Notes: generated by a model from the sequence alone, not told the origin. A DNA stretch of 13,249 nucleotides from CAYWTX01 sp964461295 (GCA_964461295.1 CAYWTX010000121.1:1-13249), one strand, 5' to 3'. Positions 5,099-12,911 are shown, counted from the first letter of the stretch. A program made the numbers and translations.

Positions 5099-6289
5099 AT
5101 GAAGCTTTCGCAGCGGATGGGCCGTGTGGCGCCCAGCGCGACCATCGCCATTACCCGCCGGGCGGCACAGATGAAGGCCGCGGGCACCGACGTCGTCAGC
5201 TTCGGCGCGGGCGAACCCGACTTCGACACGCCGCAGTTCATCAAGGACGCCGCCAAGGCGGCCCTGGACGCCGGCGACACCAAGTACACGCCCAGGGCGA
5301 TGGCGGCGCTCAAGCAGGCCATCGCCGACAAGCTCGCCCGCGAGAACGCCGTGCACGTCAAGGCCGACCAGGTCATAGTGACCTTCGGAGGCAAGCATGC
5401 GCTGTACGGGCTGTTCCAGGCCCTCGTCGACGATGGCGACAAGGTGCTCATTCCCTCGCCGTACTGGGTGAGCTACTCCGAGCAGGTGCGCCTGGCCGGC
5501 GGCGAGCCGGTGTTCCTGCCCGCCACGGTCGAATCGGGCTTCAAGATCACGCCGCGACAGGTTCTGGCGGGCGCGGAGGACCCGCGGGCGAAGATCCTCG
5601 TGATGAACTCGCCGTCCAACCCCACCAGCGTGACCTACACGCCGGAGGAGTTGTCGGCCATTGCCCAGGCCGTGCTGAAGACCAACCTGATCGTGATCTC
5701 CGACGAGGTGTACGAGAAGCTGCTGTTCGGCGGGGCGAAGTTCGTTTCGTTCGCGGCGCTGGACGAGCGGCTGCCGGAGCGGACGATCACCGTCAACGCG
5801 TTGTCCAAGCCGTTCGCGATGACCGGCTGGCGGCTGGGTTGGGCGGCCGGGCCGAAAGACGTGATCTCTGCTGTCAGCACGCTGATGAGCCACGAGACGA
5901 CCGACCCGGTGAGCTTCGCGGTGGCCGGGGCGCTGGCGGCCTACACGAGTCCCGAAGCGGGCCCGGCCGTGGAGATGATGCGGGTGGAGTTCGACCGCCG
6001 CGGGCAGCACATGTGGAAGCGGCTGAATGCGATTCCGGGCGTGACGTGCGTGCAGCCGACCGGCGCGTTCTACGGCTTCCCGGACGTGAGCAGGCACTAC
6101 GGGCGAAGGATCGGCAACGTGGACGTGACGGGATCGATGAGTTTTTCGGCCGCGGTGCTGGAGACGGCGCAGGTGGCGCTGGTGCCCGGCCTGCCGTTCG
6201 GCGAGGACCGCTGCGTCCGCTTGAGCTTCGCGACGAGCATGCAGCAGATCGACAAGGGAATCGACCGGCTGGAGAAACTGCTGAAGTAA
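5099..6289 (+). CDS. PLP-dependent class I aminotransferase, aspartate aminotransferase type (subgroup Ib)
   Basis: It transfers an amino group between an amino acid, probably aspartate, and 2-oxoglutarate with pyridoxal phosphate, in the cytosol. At 396 residues it has the usual length. It shows VVSFGAGEPDFDTP near the N-terminus, TKYTP, the PLP-site NSPSNPT (170-176, Asn174), SDEVYE with Asp202 and Tyr205, the Schiff-base lysine Lys237 in NALSKPFAMTGWRLGW, and Arg374 in CVRLSFATS for the substrate carboxylate. Subgroup Ib enzymes in other bacteria can also aminate prephenate, so an arogenate role is possible. ATG at 5099 has AAGGA 7 bases upstream. The gene is convergent with the HEAT-repeat gene, 81 bases away. 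Family certain, substrate probable. Confidence 0.95.
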   Translation: MKLSQRMGRVAPSATIAITRRAAQMKAAGTDVVSFGAGEPDFDTPQFIKDAAKAALDAGDTKYTPRAMAALKQAIADKLARENAVHVKADQVIVTFGGKHALYGLFQALVDDGDKVLIPSPYWVSYSEQVRLAGGEPVFLPATVESGFKITPRQVLAGAEDPRAKILVMNSPSNPTSVTYTPEELSAIAQAVLKTNLIVISDEVYEKLLFGGAKFVSFAALDERLPERTITVNALSKPFAMTGWRLGWAAGPKDVISAVSTLMSHETTDPVSFAVAGALAAYTSPEAGPAVEMMRVEFDRRGQHMWKRLNAIPGVTCVQPTGAFYGFPDVSRHYGRRIGNVDVTGSMSFSAAVLETAQVALVPGLPFGEDRCVRLSFATSMQQIDKGIDRLEKLLK

Positions 6290-6370
6290 GGGGAGGGAAA
6301 CAACCGAGGACGACGACGAGGGGGAGGACGAAGACGGGAAGACCGGGAAACAGGCGATCACCCATCCGAA
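6290..6370. other. Purine-rich spacer between convergent genes
   Basis: The plus strand from about 6287 to 6355 is almost all G and A with scattered C (GAGGACGACGACGAGG-type repeats). I see no stem-loop with a T-run, so neither convergent gene has a recognisable intrinsic terminator here. Confidence 0.6.
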
Positions 6371-7570
6371 CTACTTCTGCGTCTGCGCGATCGCCTTCCT
6401 CGCCGCCGAGGCGACCCAGGCGGTGGGATCGGTGGAGAGTTTCTCCAGGGCGGGCAGAGCGGGTTTCGCGGCCGGGCCGTGGCGCCCCAGAGACATCGCG
6501 GCGATGCAGCGGACTTCCTCGCTCTCGTCGGCCAGGAGCTTCGTCAGGGCGGGCACGACGGCCTCGGCCGCGTCCCTGCCGACGCGCCCCATCGCCTCGG
6601 CGGCGAGCTTGCGGACGTAGCCGTGCTCGTGGGCGGCCGCCTTGGCGAGCGATGCCGCCCCGGTCGCGCCCAGTTTAGGCAGCGACTCGGCCGCGACGGC
6701 CCGCACGCGGATCTCGTAGTCCTCCAGGGCCTTGGCGAGCACGTCCACACACGGCGCGGCGTTGGCGTCCATGGCGTTCATGGCCTCGACGGCGGCGATG
6801 CGAGGGGCGCTGGTGGGGTGGTCCATGAGCTTGAGCAGGGCCGGGATGGCGGCCGGGCCGATGCGTCCCAGCGCGACGGCCGCCCGCGAGCGGATTCGCA
6901 CGCGACGGTACTGCACGTCGATCTTGTGGTACTCGGCCGCGAGGGCGACGGGCTCGACGGCGTCCTTGGCGGCGGCCCCCACGGCCCCGATGGCATCGAT
7001 GGCGGCGATGCACACGCCCCAGTCGACGTCGTTGACGGCCTTGATGAGTTCGGGCAGGACGTCGCCCGCCTTGGGCCCCAGTTCCTCCAGGCGTCTGGCG
7101 GCTTGCCAGCGGTCGCCGAGTCTCTTGGCGGCAAGATCGACGGCCAGTTGCTTCGCCGTGCCGGCGGGCGGCGGGTCGATCTTGCCGATGGCTGCCCACG
7201 CATCGTACCGCACGTCGAGAATCTCGTCCTCCAGGGCCTCCCGCAGCGCCGCCATGGCGGGCCTGGCACCCGCGCCGATCGCGCCCAGGGCGTTGCAGGC
7301 GATGCAGCGGACCATGGTGGTGCCGTCAGCGACGGCTTCCTTGAGGGCGGGCACGGCCGAGGCGGCCGCGGGGCCGAGGGCGGCGATGGCTTCGAGGGCC
7401 TTGACGCGGACCTCCCAGTCGACGTTCTGGAGGTCCTCGATGTGCTTGGCGAGGGCAGCGGGCGCGGCCGCGCCGGCGGGTGCTTGGCCGGGCGCGCCGG
7501 CGACGCTCTGTGCAACCGCAGATGCGGCCGCGATCGCGAGCAACAGTCCTGCGGGGGCGATCCTTCTCAT
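6371..7570 (-). CDS. Exported HEAT-repeat protein
   Basis: A 399-residue protein with a signal peptide (MRRIAPAGLL..., likely cleaved after AVA at residue 20). After an Ala/Pro/Gly-rich linker (21-37), residues 38-399 are a continuous array of HEAT/PBS-lyase-type repeats of about 35-40 residues, with recurrent patterns such as VRVKALEAIAALGPAA, VRCIACNALGAIGAGA, SRAAVALGRIGPAAIPAL and VRCIAAMSLGRHGPAAKPAL. Such solenoids bind proteins and have no catalytic residues; the partner is unknown. No membrane anchor or sorting tag is visible. ATG 7568-7570 begins the signal peptide directly, though no strong ribosome site precedes it. It follows the beta-propeller gene by 140 bases on the same strand and converges with the aminotransferase. 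Confidence 0.92.
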   Translation of the reverse strand: MRRIAPAGLLLAIAAASAVAQSVAGAPGQAPAGAAAPAALAKHIEDLQNVDWEVRVKALEAIAALGPAAASAVPALKEAVADGTTMVRCIACNALGAIGAGARPAMAALREALEDEILDVRYDAWAAIGKIDPPPAGTAKQLAVDLAAKRLGDRWQAARRLEELGPKAGDVLPELIKAVNDVDWGVCIAAIDAIGAVGAAAKDAVEPVALAAEYHKIDVQYRRVRIRSRAAVALGRIGPAAIPALLKLMDHPTSAPRIAAVEAMNAMDANAAPCVDVLAKALEDYEIRVRAVAAESLPKLGATGAASLAKAAAHEHGYVRKLAAEAMGRVGRDAAEAVVPALTKLLADESEEVRCIAAMSLGRHGPAAKPALPALEKLSTDPTAWVASAARKAIAQTQK

Positions 7571-7710
7571 ATCGCGTTGCCTGTCCGGGCCGCGGGCTGG
7601 CGGCCCCGGCCCTGCGAGTTTAACACCGCGGCCGGGCGCCCGGCCTGGATGGACCGCGCCACTTGAGGGCCGGCCCGGTCGGGGATTCGCCGTGGCGACG
7701 CGGGCCCGGG
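7571..7710 (-). promoter_or_regulatory. Spacer with two hairpins and a possible extended -10 box ahead of the HEAT-repeat gene
   Basis: GGCCGGGCGCCCGGCC (7630-7645) is a perfect 16-base palindrome. GGGCCGC/GCGGCCC (7587-7593 and 7600-7606) form a 7-bp stem. CCGGGC/GCCCGG (7706-7711 and 7716-7721) form a stem over the propeller gene's TAG stop. None has a T-run, so terminator function is uncertain. On the minus strand TGTTAAACT (7617-7625) fits an extended -10 (TGnTAAACT); no good -35 was seen. If used, the 7587-7606 stem would lie in the leader. Confidence 0.3.
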
Positions 7711-9267
7711 CTATCGCCCGGAGGGGGCGGTGGCGGGCCCAGGCTTCGTCAGCCGGAACTTGAGCAAGGTCGGACCGCCGGGGGCGTTCACCACCGAGTA
7801 GGCGAAGCGCTCGTCGGAGCTGACGGCGACGGCGGCGGGGACAGAGTGGAGTCGCTCCTTGGGCAGAACAACCTTCGAGCCGTCGGCGAGCTTGAGGGCC
7901 ATGTCCTCGCCCTCAACGAAGATGCCCGCGCGGGTCCTGGGACCGAAGGCGGATTGGCTCCTTGGCAGTTCGGCGGCCTCGGCGGCACTGCCGCACATCC
8001 GGTCGGTCCTCAGGTCGACCGTGACGGTGTGTCCGCTGGCGAAGCTTACCGTGGCCTGAGCGGTGTTGGCGTCGATGGCCAGGCCGGCCGGACCGCGCCA
8101 AGCCAGGTACTGCCTCTCCTTGCCGTCCAGGCTCACCACGAACGGCGTGTAGCCGCCGAAGCCCAGGCCGATCAGCCGGCGCGGGGCGTCGGCCAGCGCC
8201 AGGGCGGTGATGTCATGCACCTCGCGGCCGCGGACGGCGTCGGCGACGGCGGCGCCCCTTGGGCGGCGGGCGTCCACGCTGGGCCCCAGTTCGCCTGTGG
8301 CGAGATCGACTTGGCGAATCTCGCTGGAGCCGCTGATGGCCACGAATGCCATCCACCCGGCGCGGTCGAGGCACAGGCCGGTCGGTGTGCCCTTGATCTC
8401 GATGGTCTTGGCGACCTCGAAATCCTTCTCGTCGATGACGGCCAGAACGTCGTCGCCGGCGGCGACCATGCGCCCGCCGGCCCGGCGGATGAACCTGGGC
8501 GCGAACGTCAGCTTGAGGTGCCGAGGCCGCGTCTCCGAACGCGTGGTGAATCGGCTGAGGGTTTGCGGCTCGACGTTGGCGGCCAGCAGGTTGCCGCCGG
8601 CGTCGAGGGCGATGGGGATGTTGCGCGGGAGATCGACGACTGGGTTGCCAAGCCGGCCGAGCGGCAAGCCGATGATCTGGCGGCAGGCGCCGCTGCCGGC
8701 GTCGATGCCGAAGACGGCGGCGGGCACGCGGCCGTGGAGGTCGGTGCATGTGGCCTGCGACGACACGAAGAGCGAATTGCCGTCGGCGGAGAGGACGGTA
8801 TCGCTGAGACGACAAAGCCGCCAGTCGGGTAGGTCAGCTTCGGCGAGCAACTTCCCGGCATTGGCGTCGAAGGTCAACAGGGATGCGCGGCGGGCATCCC
8901 CGCGGCGGCCATCGCTGCCATCCACCACGTAGAGGCGTTTGTGGAGCGGGCAGTACGCGATGCCCTGGGGGTTCCACAGAGGCCCGAAGCCGCCCACGTA
9001 GCGGGCGGCGCGGGTGTCGAGGCAGTGGGCTCCATGGCCGAAGTTGGCCGCAAGCCACGCGAAGCGGCCGTCGGGGGAGACGGCCATGCGTTCGACGCGT
9101 CCCCCGCCGAGGGGGATGGTGGCGGCGAGGTACTGGTCGTTGAGCTTCTGGGCGTCGGCGAGCGGACCCGTCGCGGCGGCTGGCTGTGCCTGCGCAGCCG
9201 CGGCGACGGCAAGGAAGGAGGTGGATGCCAGCAGCATCGGACTGCGGAGGAGGCATGCGCGTGTCAT
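7711..9267 (-). CDS. Exported beta-propeller (YVTN/WD40-like) protein
   Basis: A 518-residue protein with a signal peptide (MTRACLLRSPMLLAS..., likely cleaved after AQA near residue 27). The body repeats beta-propeller blade patterns: RVERMAVSPDGRFAWLAANF (58-76), NPQGIAYCPLHKRLYVVDG (99-116), SADGNSLFVSS, RNIPIALDAGGNLLAANV, FEVAKTIEIKGTPTGLCLDRAGWMAFVAISG and PAAVAVSSDERFAYSVVN near the end. No catalytic motif, lipobox or C-terminal anchor is visible. ATG 9265-9267 is chosen over upstream in-frame starts because the signal peptide begins there and AAGGG lies 7 bases upstream; the 43 residues before it are basic and non-conserved in look. Function unknown; propellers usually bind ligands or proteins. 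Confidence 0.88.
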   Translation of the reverse strand: MTRACLLRSPMLLASTSFLAVAAAAQAQPAAATGPLADAQKLNDQYLAATIPLGGGRVERMAVSPDGRFAWLAANFGHGAHCLDTRAARYVGGFGPLWNPQGIAYCPLHKRLYVVDGSDGRRGDARRASLLTFDANAGKLLAEADLPDWRLCRLSDTVLSADGNSLFVSSQATCTDLHGRVPAAVFGIDAGSGACRQIIGLPLGRLGNPVVDLPRNIPIALDAGGNLLAANVEPQTLSRFTTRSETRPRHLKLTFAPRFIRRAGGRMVAAGDDVLAVIDEKDFEVAKTIEIKGTPTGLCLDRAGWMAFVAISGSSEIRQVDLATGELGPSVDARRPRGAAVADAVRGREVHDITALALADAPRRLIGLGFGGYTPFVVSLDGKERQYLAWRGPAGLAIDANTAQATVSFASGHTVTVDLRTDRMCGSAAEAAELPRSQSAFGPRTRAGIFVEGEDMALKLADGSKVVLPKERLHSVPAAVAVSSDERFAYSVVNAPGGPTLLKFRLTKPGPATAPSGR

Positions 9268-9365
9268 GTGTGGGCCCTTCGCGTTGATCCAGCCAGTGTA
9301 ACGCCGGCGGATCGTTGTCACGCGTAACATCCGTGTAACGGGTGGGGGGGGGCGAATCTCCATGG
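9268..9365 (-). promoter_or_regulatory. Upstream region of the propeller gene: three GYGTAAC copies and a G9 tract
   Basis: On the plus strand GTGTAACG (9296-9303), GCGTAACA (9322-9329) and GTGTAACG (9333-9340) are direct copies of one motif, starting 26 and 11 bases apart. On the minus strand TACACT (9295-9300), inside the first copy, could be a -10 box; the nearest -35-like hexamer GTGACA (9316-9321) is only 15 bases away. Nine Gs in a row (9344-9352) lie between these motifs and the stop of the PEP-CTERM gene. No terminator for that gene is evident. Confidence 0.35.
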
Positions 9366-10433
9366 CTACCTGCGTCTTCGCAGCAAGGGCACGCACGCTC
9401 CCAGGCCCAGCAGGAGCATCGTCGTCGGCTCGGGCACGACCAGGTTCTGCTGTGCGTTCAGCCAGGAGCCCGGGATGGCCGACAGGTCCAGCAGGTCCAG
9501 GGCGAGGTTGGGCGCCTCGCCGTTGTGGATCGGCTGCCTGGCGGCGGAGTACGCGGGCCGCCCGGTGCCCGGATTCGTCCGGGTGCCCGGGTTCAGGTTG
9601 TACAGGTCGGCGCCGGCTTTCACACCGGGGCCCCAGACGTAGAACGGGACCGTGTAGTTGTAGCGGAGGGTGTACGTTCCGTGGCCATTGCCCGTGCCAC
9701 TGGACTCGCCGCCCGCGTGGTCGGCCGTAAGGACGATCGCCGTCTTGCCGGTGTACGCCGCGTTCGTCGCGATCAGCGTGAAGACCTCGCCCAGATACCC
9801 GTCCACCGCCTTGACGGAGTTCAGGTACGCCGTATTCATCCAGCCCGAATCATGCCCCGCCTTGTCGGGATCGTACAGGTGCAGGAACGTGTAGCTCTGC
9901 GCCCGAGCGGCGATGTCATTCTTCATCTGCGTCACGATGGTTCGCGAGTCATAGTCGGTGATGCGGTAGTGGTCGATGTAGTTCGACCAGCTCTGGGTGA
10001 ACAGGGAGAACTTGGCCTTGCTGGCGTACAGGCCGGTATTCAGGGCGGCGGCCACGTCGAACACGCCAGCCACATACGAACCCTTGTTGCTGGCCAAGGT
10101 CGCCGAGCCAGGATTCCCGTTTCCCGTCCAGTCGTGGCCCGAGTAGGAGGGCCCGGTGTTCCCGGCGGGGTTCTTGACCCCTCGGCCGGTCAACTCCGTG
10201 GCGTGGTTGGGCAGCGTCTCGGTGGTGAACAAGTCGGCCCGGGCGTTGTCCGTATAGGCGCCCTGCGTCCGTAACTTGTAGAAGTTGGGCACCTGCCCGG
10301 AACCCAGCGTGGTGATGGAATCCGGGCGAAGCCCGTCCACGCTGATGTGGAAGACGTGCTCGATTCTTGCGGCCGAGGAGACCTGCCCGGCCAGGAGAAG
10401 CCCGATCGCACAGACTCCGGCTGTCACTCGCAA
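9366..10433 (-). CDS. PEP-CTERM type I phosphodiesterase / nucleotide pyrophosphatase (alkaline phosphatase superfamily)
   Basis: A 355-residue exported metal-dependent phospho-ester hydrolase. A signal peptide (1-22) is followed by the superfamily motifs: SVDGLRPD with metal ligand Asp33, the nucleophile region TTETLPNHATELTG with Thr73, YDPDKAGH with Asp190 and His194, LTADHAGG with Asp238-His239, and NGHGT with His251. These match the two-zinc site of NPP enzymes. The C-terminus VPEPTTMLLLGLGACVPLLRRRR is a canonical PEP-CTERM tag (VPEP, hydrophobic helix, Arg cluster), normally processed by exosortase and linked to surface export. The start is TTG (10431-10433), with AGAGGGA 7 bases upstream and an in-frame TAG four codons further up. 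The next gene upstream also handles phosphodiesters. The substrate is unknown. Confidence 0.93.
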   Translation of the reverse strand: MRVTAGVCAIGLLLAGQVSSAARIEHVFHISVDGLRPDSITTLGSGQVPNFYKLRTQGAYTDNARADLFTTETLPNHATELTGRGVKNPAGNTGPSYSGHDWTGNGNPGSATLASNKGSYVAGVFDVAAALNTGLYASKAKFSLFTQSWSNYIDHYRITDYDSRTIVTQMKNDIAARAQSYTFLHLYDPDKAGHDSGWMNTAYLNSVKAVDGYLGEVFTLIATNAAYTGKTAIVLTADHAGGESSGTGNGHGTYTLRYNYTVPFYVWGPGVKAGADLYNLNPGTRTNPGTGRPAYSAARQPIHNGEAPNLALDLLDLSAIPGSWLNAQQNLVVPEPTTMLLLGLGACVPLLRRRR

Positions 10434-10561
10434 CTTCGATTCCCTCTAATCGTTCAGGCCCTCTTGGGGCTCGCAGATGCCCGCCGGCCGGGCAACGCGC
10501 CCGCCGCGTCTCCATCTTAACCGATTTTCGCCTGGAGAGCATCACCGTTCCGTCGACAGTC
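10434..10561 (-). other. Spacer between the glycosidase-domain and PEP-CTERM genes
   Basis: It holds a stem TGCCC/GGGCA (10478-10482 and 10490-10494) with a self-complementary GC-rich loop, but no T-run follows on the minus strand. A TAAGAT hexamer within GGTTAAGATGG on the minus strand (near 10516-10521) could be a -10 box, without a matching -35. I cannot tell whether the PEP-CTERM gene is transcribed separately. Confidence 0.4.
10441..10447 (-). promoter_or_regulatory. Ribosome binding site that decides the TTG start of the PEP-CTERM gene
   Basis: AGAGGGA on the minus strand ends 7 bases before TTG (10431-10433). The next possible start, GTG at codon 3, would be 13 bases away, and no ATG lies near. 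Confidence 0.65.
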
Positions 10562-11596
10562 TCACGCTTTGCGCCGCTTCAGACGCCATCGGCAGATCAA
10601 CGCGGCCAGGCCCGCTGCCAGGCACGTGCCTGCCGCGATGGGGATCCATGGAGTTGTGGATGGATCGCGGGGCCCGGTGGTGGACGCGGGGTCGATCGGG
10701 GTTGCGGCTGTCGGTTCTCGCTCCAGAGCGAACACCGCCAGGTTGCTTCCGACGGCTCGTTCCGTGCCCGGAACATCTCCGACGCCCACGGGGACGTTGG
10801 CGATTCGTGGGGTCGGGTCGGCAATGGCCAAGGTGGTCGATCCGCCCCCATCGAGGTTGAGCGCGTCGACGACCCGGTAGTCGCCGATCAGCAAGTTGGC
10901 GACCTCCGGCACGCTCATTCCTTCGCTTACCCCAGGCTGCCGCCCGTCCACCACGAAGAGAATCAACTTCCGGTTGTCCGCCAGGCCGACGGCCGTCCGG
11001 GGTCCAAGCCGGTGGTTCCATCCGCTGCTGACGGCCGTGACCCGACCGCCGGTCACGATCTGCTCATTGCCGGCCAGGGCGTTGTAGAGCGTGACCGGTT
11101 CGGCCGGGGTGTATCCGGTCGGATCGGAGGGGTTTCGGTGGACGACCGATGCGCGGTTGTTGGCATCGATGTTGAGGCCCGGCGCATCGGCCCCGATGGC
11201 GTACTGCTTGGGCGGCTTGTCCAGGAACGGCGAGTAGACCTTGCCGTCCGAGGCGGCTATGCCCACCAGGCTGGCCGTTCCGGGGTCGGTGCTGGGCGCC
11301 GGCCAAGGCTCGAAGAAGTGCGCGTTGACCGCGATCTGGGCTCGTTGCTGCCTGAGAAAGTCCAGCGTCGTCTGCTTCCGGGTGTGCAGAGGCCCCGCGT
11401 GGGGGGTGAGCCGGAAACCGATGCCCCGCGCGGCCAGGTCAATGTCCACGACGTGCATCCTGAGGGGCCTGGGGGCGGTCTCGACGCGGCTGGTGCAGGT
11501 GACGCCGACGAAGGGACGAGTAACCGTCGCCGACGCCAGCGTCCAGCGGGCGGGAACCGCCGCCACTGTCACCACCAACAACGTGAGCACCCTCAT
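10562..11596 (-). CDS. Phosphodiester glycosidase (NAGPA/DUF2233-type) domain protein with C-terminal membrane anchor
   Basis: A 344-residue exported protein. A signal peptide (about 1-23) is followed by a NAGPA-type domain, named for the enzyme that removes GlcNAc from phosphodiester-linked mannose; bacterial members are thought to act on glycans or exopolysaccharide. Hallmarks are VNAHFF (90-95, VNGGFF-like), PRTAVGL (199-205), VVDGRQPGVSEGMSVPEVANLL (215-236) and NLDGGGSTTL (247-256). A Thr/Pro-rich spacer (295-315) leads to one hydrophobic helix (about 317-335) and a basic end, RWRLKRRKA, so the domain is probably held outside the membrane by a C-terminal anchor. It starts 7 bases after the DUF4139-like gene and is probably in its operon; the nearest ribosome-like site, GGAGGT (11609-11614), is 12 bases away, overlapping that gene's 3' end. 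Confidence 0.88.
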   Translation of the reverse strand: MRVLTLLVVTVAAVPARWTLASATVTRPFVGVTCTSRVETAPRPLRMHVVDIDLAARGIGFRLTPHAGPLHTRKQTTLDFLRQQRAQIAVNAHFFEPWPAPSTDPGTASLVGIAASDGKVYSPFLDKPPKQYAIGADAPGLNIDANNRASVVHRNPSDPTGYTPAEPVTLYNALAGNEQIVTGGRVTAVSSGWNHRLGPRTAVGLADNRKLILFVVDGRQPGVSEGMSVPEVANLLIGDYRVVDALNLDGGGSTTLAIADPTPRIANVPVGVGDVPGTERAVGSNLAVFALEREPTAATPIDPASTTGPRDPSTTPWIPIAAGTCLAAGLAALICRWRLKRRKA

Positions 11597-11603
11597 GCCG
11601 CGA

Positions 11604-12854
11604 TCAGTACCTCCGGTTCTTCCGCAGGATCGTGATGTACAGGTCGAACTTGTCCTCGATCGTCGTCGGGGGAACCTTGATCTCGAACTCCACGCGGTTG
11701 ACGTCGATCCGCTCGACCTTGAACGTCTTGTCGTGCGGCACGACCTTCTCCTTCTGCTGGTCGCGCTCGCCGATCAGCTCCTTCAGTTCGACCTTCTCGA
11801 TCACCCATTCGCCATCCACCGGCTCGACGATCGTCAGCGGCACGGCCACCTTCTCGCCCTTGTCCGTCTTGAAGTTCTCCAGGCGATAGCGGAATCGCGT
11901 GCGGTAGTGCCGGAAACGCGGCTGCGTGACGGTCTCGCGCCCGTCGAGCAGGAAGCGGGGGCAGGTGACTTCGTCGTGAGCCTGCTTGGGGCCGCCCTCC
12001 GGCGGCATGGTGAAGCGTTCGACCTTCATGTCCTGTGCGACGCCCACGTAGAGGTCCATGTGGGCGAACAGCGGCGTGTACTGCGCCCAGTCCTCGCCGA
12101 GGAACGCCTGGCTGCGGACGGCGTCGTTGGCGTCGCTCCTGGGCTCCTTGATGAACAGCCGCATCTTGCCGTAGGGCAGCGGAAAGGCGCCCATGTTGTT
12201 GGGCTTGTCGTTGACGAGACGGTAGTACATCCGCGTGCGCTGCTGGTCCACCTGCGCGTCGAAGACGTACCGCTTCTGGATGGGCACGTCGGCGAACTTC
12301 GCGGCCAGCATGCGCTTCCGCTCGCCGTTGTTGAAGTAGCGGACGCCGGTCTTGCCCACGCCCGGCTGCACGGTCGTCTCGCCGAAGCTCTCGCCGCTGG
12401 TGTTGGTGACGGTCTGATACAACTGCACCAGCAGCTTCTTCTCGTCGTTGTCGACGATCCCCTGGTAGCTCGGCAGCGTGTCCATGTTGCCGATCAGGTA
12501 GGAGATGCGGATGGCGGCCGGGCCGGCCTTGGCCGCCCAGACGGTCCAGTAGAGGGCGTTCTCGTTGGGCGGGTAGTTGGTGTTGAGGACGTTCACCTCG
12601 CCGTCGGACCTGATGACGCGGAAGACGATGGAGTCCTTGTCGATGTTGATGTTCGCCCAGGAGAAATCGACGGCGTTGCGGCCCTGTTGGAGGTTGACGG
12701 TGCGTTCCTCCTCGACGAGCGTGTGCCGCCCGTTCTGGATGTCGATGCGCACGGTCTCGCGCTCCGGCAGCGTCGTGAGCTTGATCCTCGCCAGCACCGG
12801 CGCCGCCATGGCCAGCACCATGCCCGCCACCACCATCCCTCGAATCGCTTTCAT
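11604..12854 (-). CDS. Exported DUF4139-like protein of unknown function
   Basis: A 416-residue protein with a signal peptide (cleavage likely after VLA at residue 22). The N-terminal part (about 23-100; TVRIDIQNGRHTLVEEE, NLQQGRNAVDFSWANINID) and the long beta-rich remainder resemble DUF4139-type proteins; I know no biochemical function for these. No catalytic motif, lipobox or anchor is visible. The ATG at 12852-12854 has AAGGA 7 bases upstream. It lies 57 bases behind a partial gene whose C-terminus is similar (VERxDxNxV followed by a final beta strand), so the two look like tandem relatives. It is probably co-transcribed with the NAGPA-domain gene 7 bases downstream. Gene and export call are firm; the family name is a pattern-based judgement. 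Confidence 0.85.
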   Translation of the reverse strand: MKAIRGMVVAGMVLAMAAPVLARIKLTTLPERETVRIDIQNGRHTLVEEERTVNLQQGRNAVDFSWANINIDKDSIVFRVIRSDGEVNVLNTNYPPNENALYWTVWAAKAGPAAIRISYLIGNMDTLPSYQGIVDNDEKKLLVQLYQTVTNTSGESFGETTVQPGVGKTGVRYFNNGERKRMLAAKFADVPIQKRYVFDAQVDQQRTRMYYRLVNDKPNNMGAFPLPYGKMRLFIKEPRSDANDAVRSQAFLGEDWAQYTPLFAHMDLYVGVAQDMKVERFTMPPEGGPKQAHDEVTCPRFLLDGRETVTQPRFRHYRTRFRYRLENFKTDKGEKVAVPLTIVEPVDGEWVIEKVELKELIGERDQQKEKVVPHDKTFKVERIDVNRVEFEIKVPPTTIEDKFDLYITILRKNRRY

Positions 12855-12911
12855 CGCTGTATCCTTTCGGCGTGATATACGTTTGCGTTCCTGACTTCCG
12901 AAAATGCTTCG

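Noticed and set aside
1763..6289. Functional operon linking gatB, the coiled-coil protein and the aminotransferase through aspartate/asparagine metabolism
   Set aside because: The gaps are large, and each of the later two genes has its own promoter candidate with a strong hairpin between them. The metabolic link is appealing but unsupported.
2072..6361. A single open frame of 1429 codons on the minus strand opposite gatB, the coiled-coil gene and the aminotransferase
   Set aside because: It is antisense to three clearly real genes and crosses two intergenic regions, including the repeat and the large hairpin. Its translation is rich in Arg, His, Leu, Gln and Val with no recognisable domain, as expected from stop-poor antisense frames in high-GC DNA.
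6479..8832. Long plus-strand frames (about 390 codons each) opposite the HEAT-repeat and propeller genes
   Set aside because: They mirror the codon pattern of the exported proteins on the other strand. The Gly/Arg/Asp-rich translations show no domain, signal peptide or ribosome site.
12860..12872. TATCCTTTCGGCG identical to 5060-5072 near the aminotransferase start
   Set aside because: At 5060 it lies on the sense strand in a promoter region; at 12860 it is the complement of the ribosome site of a minus-strand gene. A shared function is unlikely and the match is probably chance.
11241..12875. A 544-codon plus-strand frame opposite the DUF4139-like and NAGPA-domain genes
   Set aside because: The minus-strand genes have signal peptides, a ribosome site and family motifs. 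The plus frame is a low-complexity Leu/Val/Asp/Arg-rich shadow.
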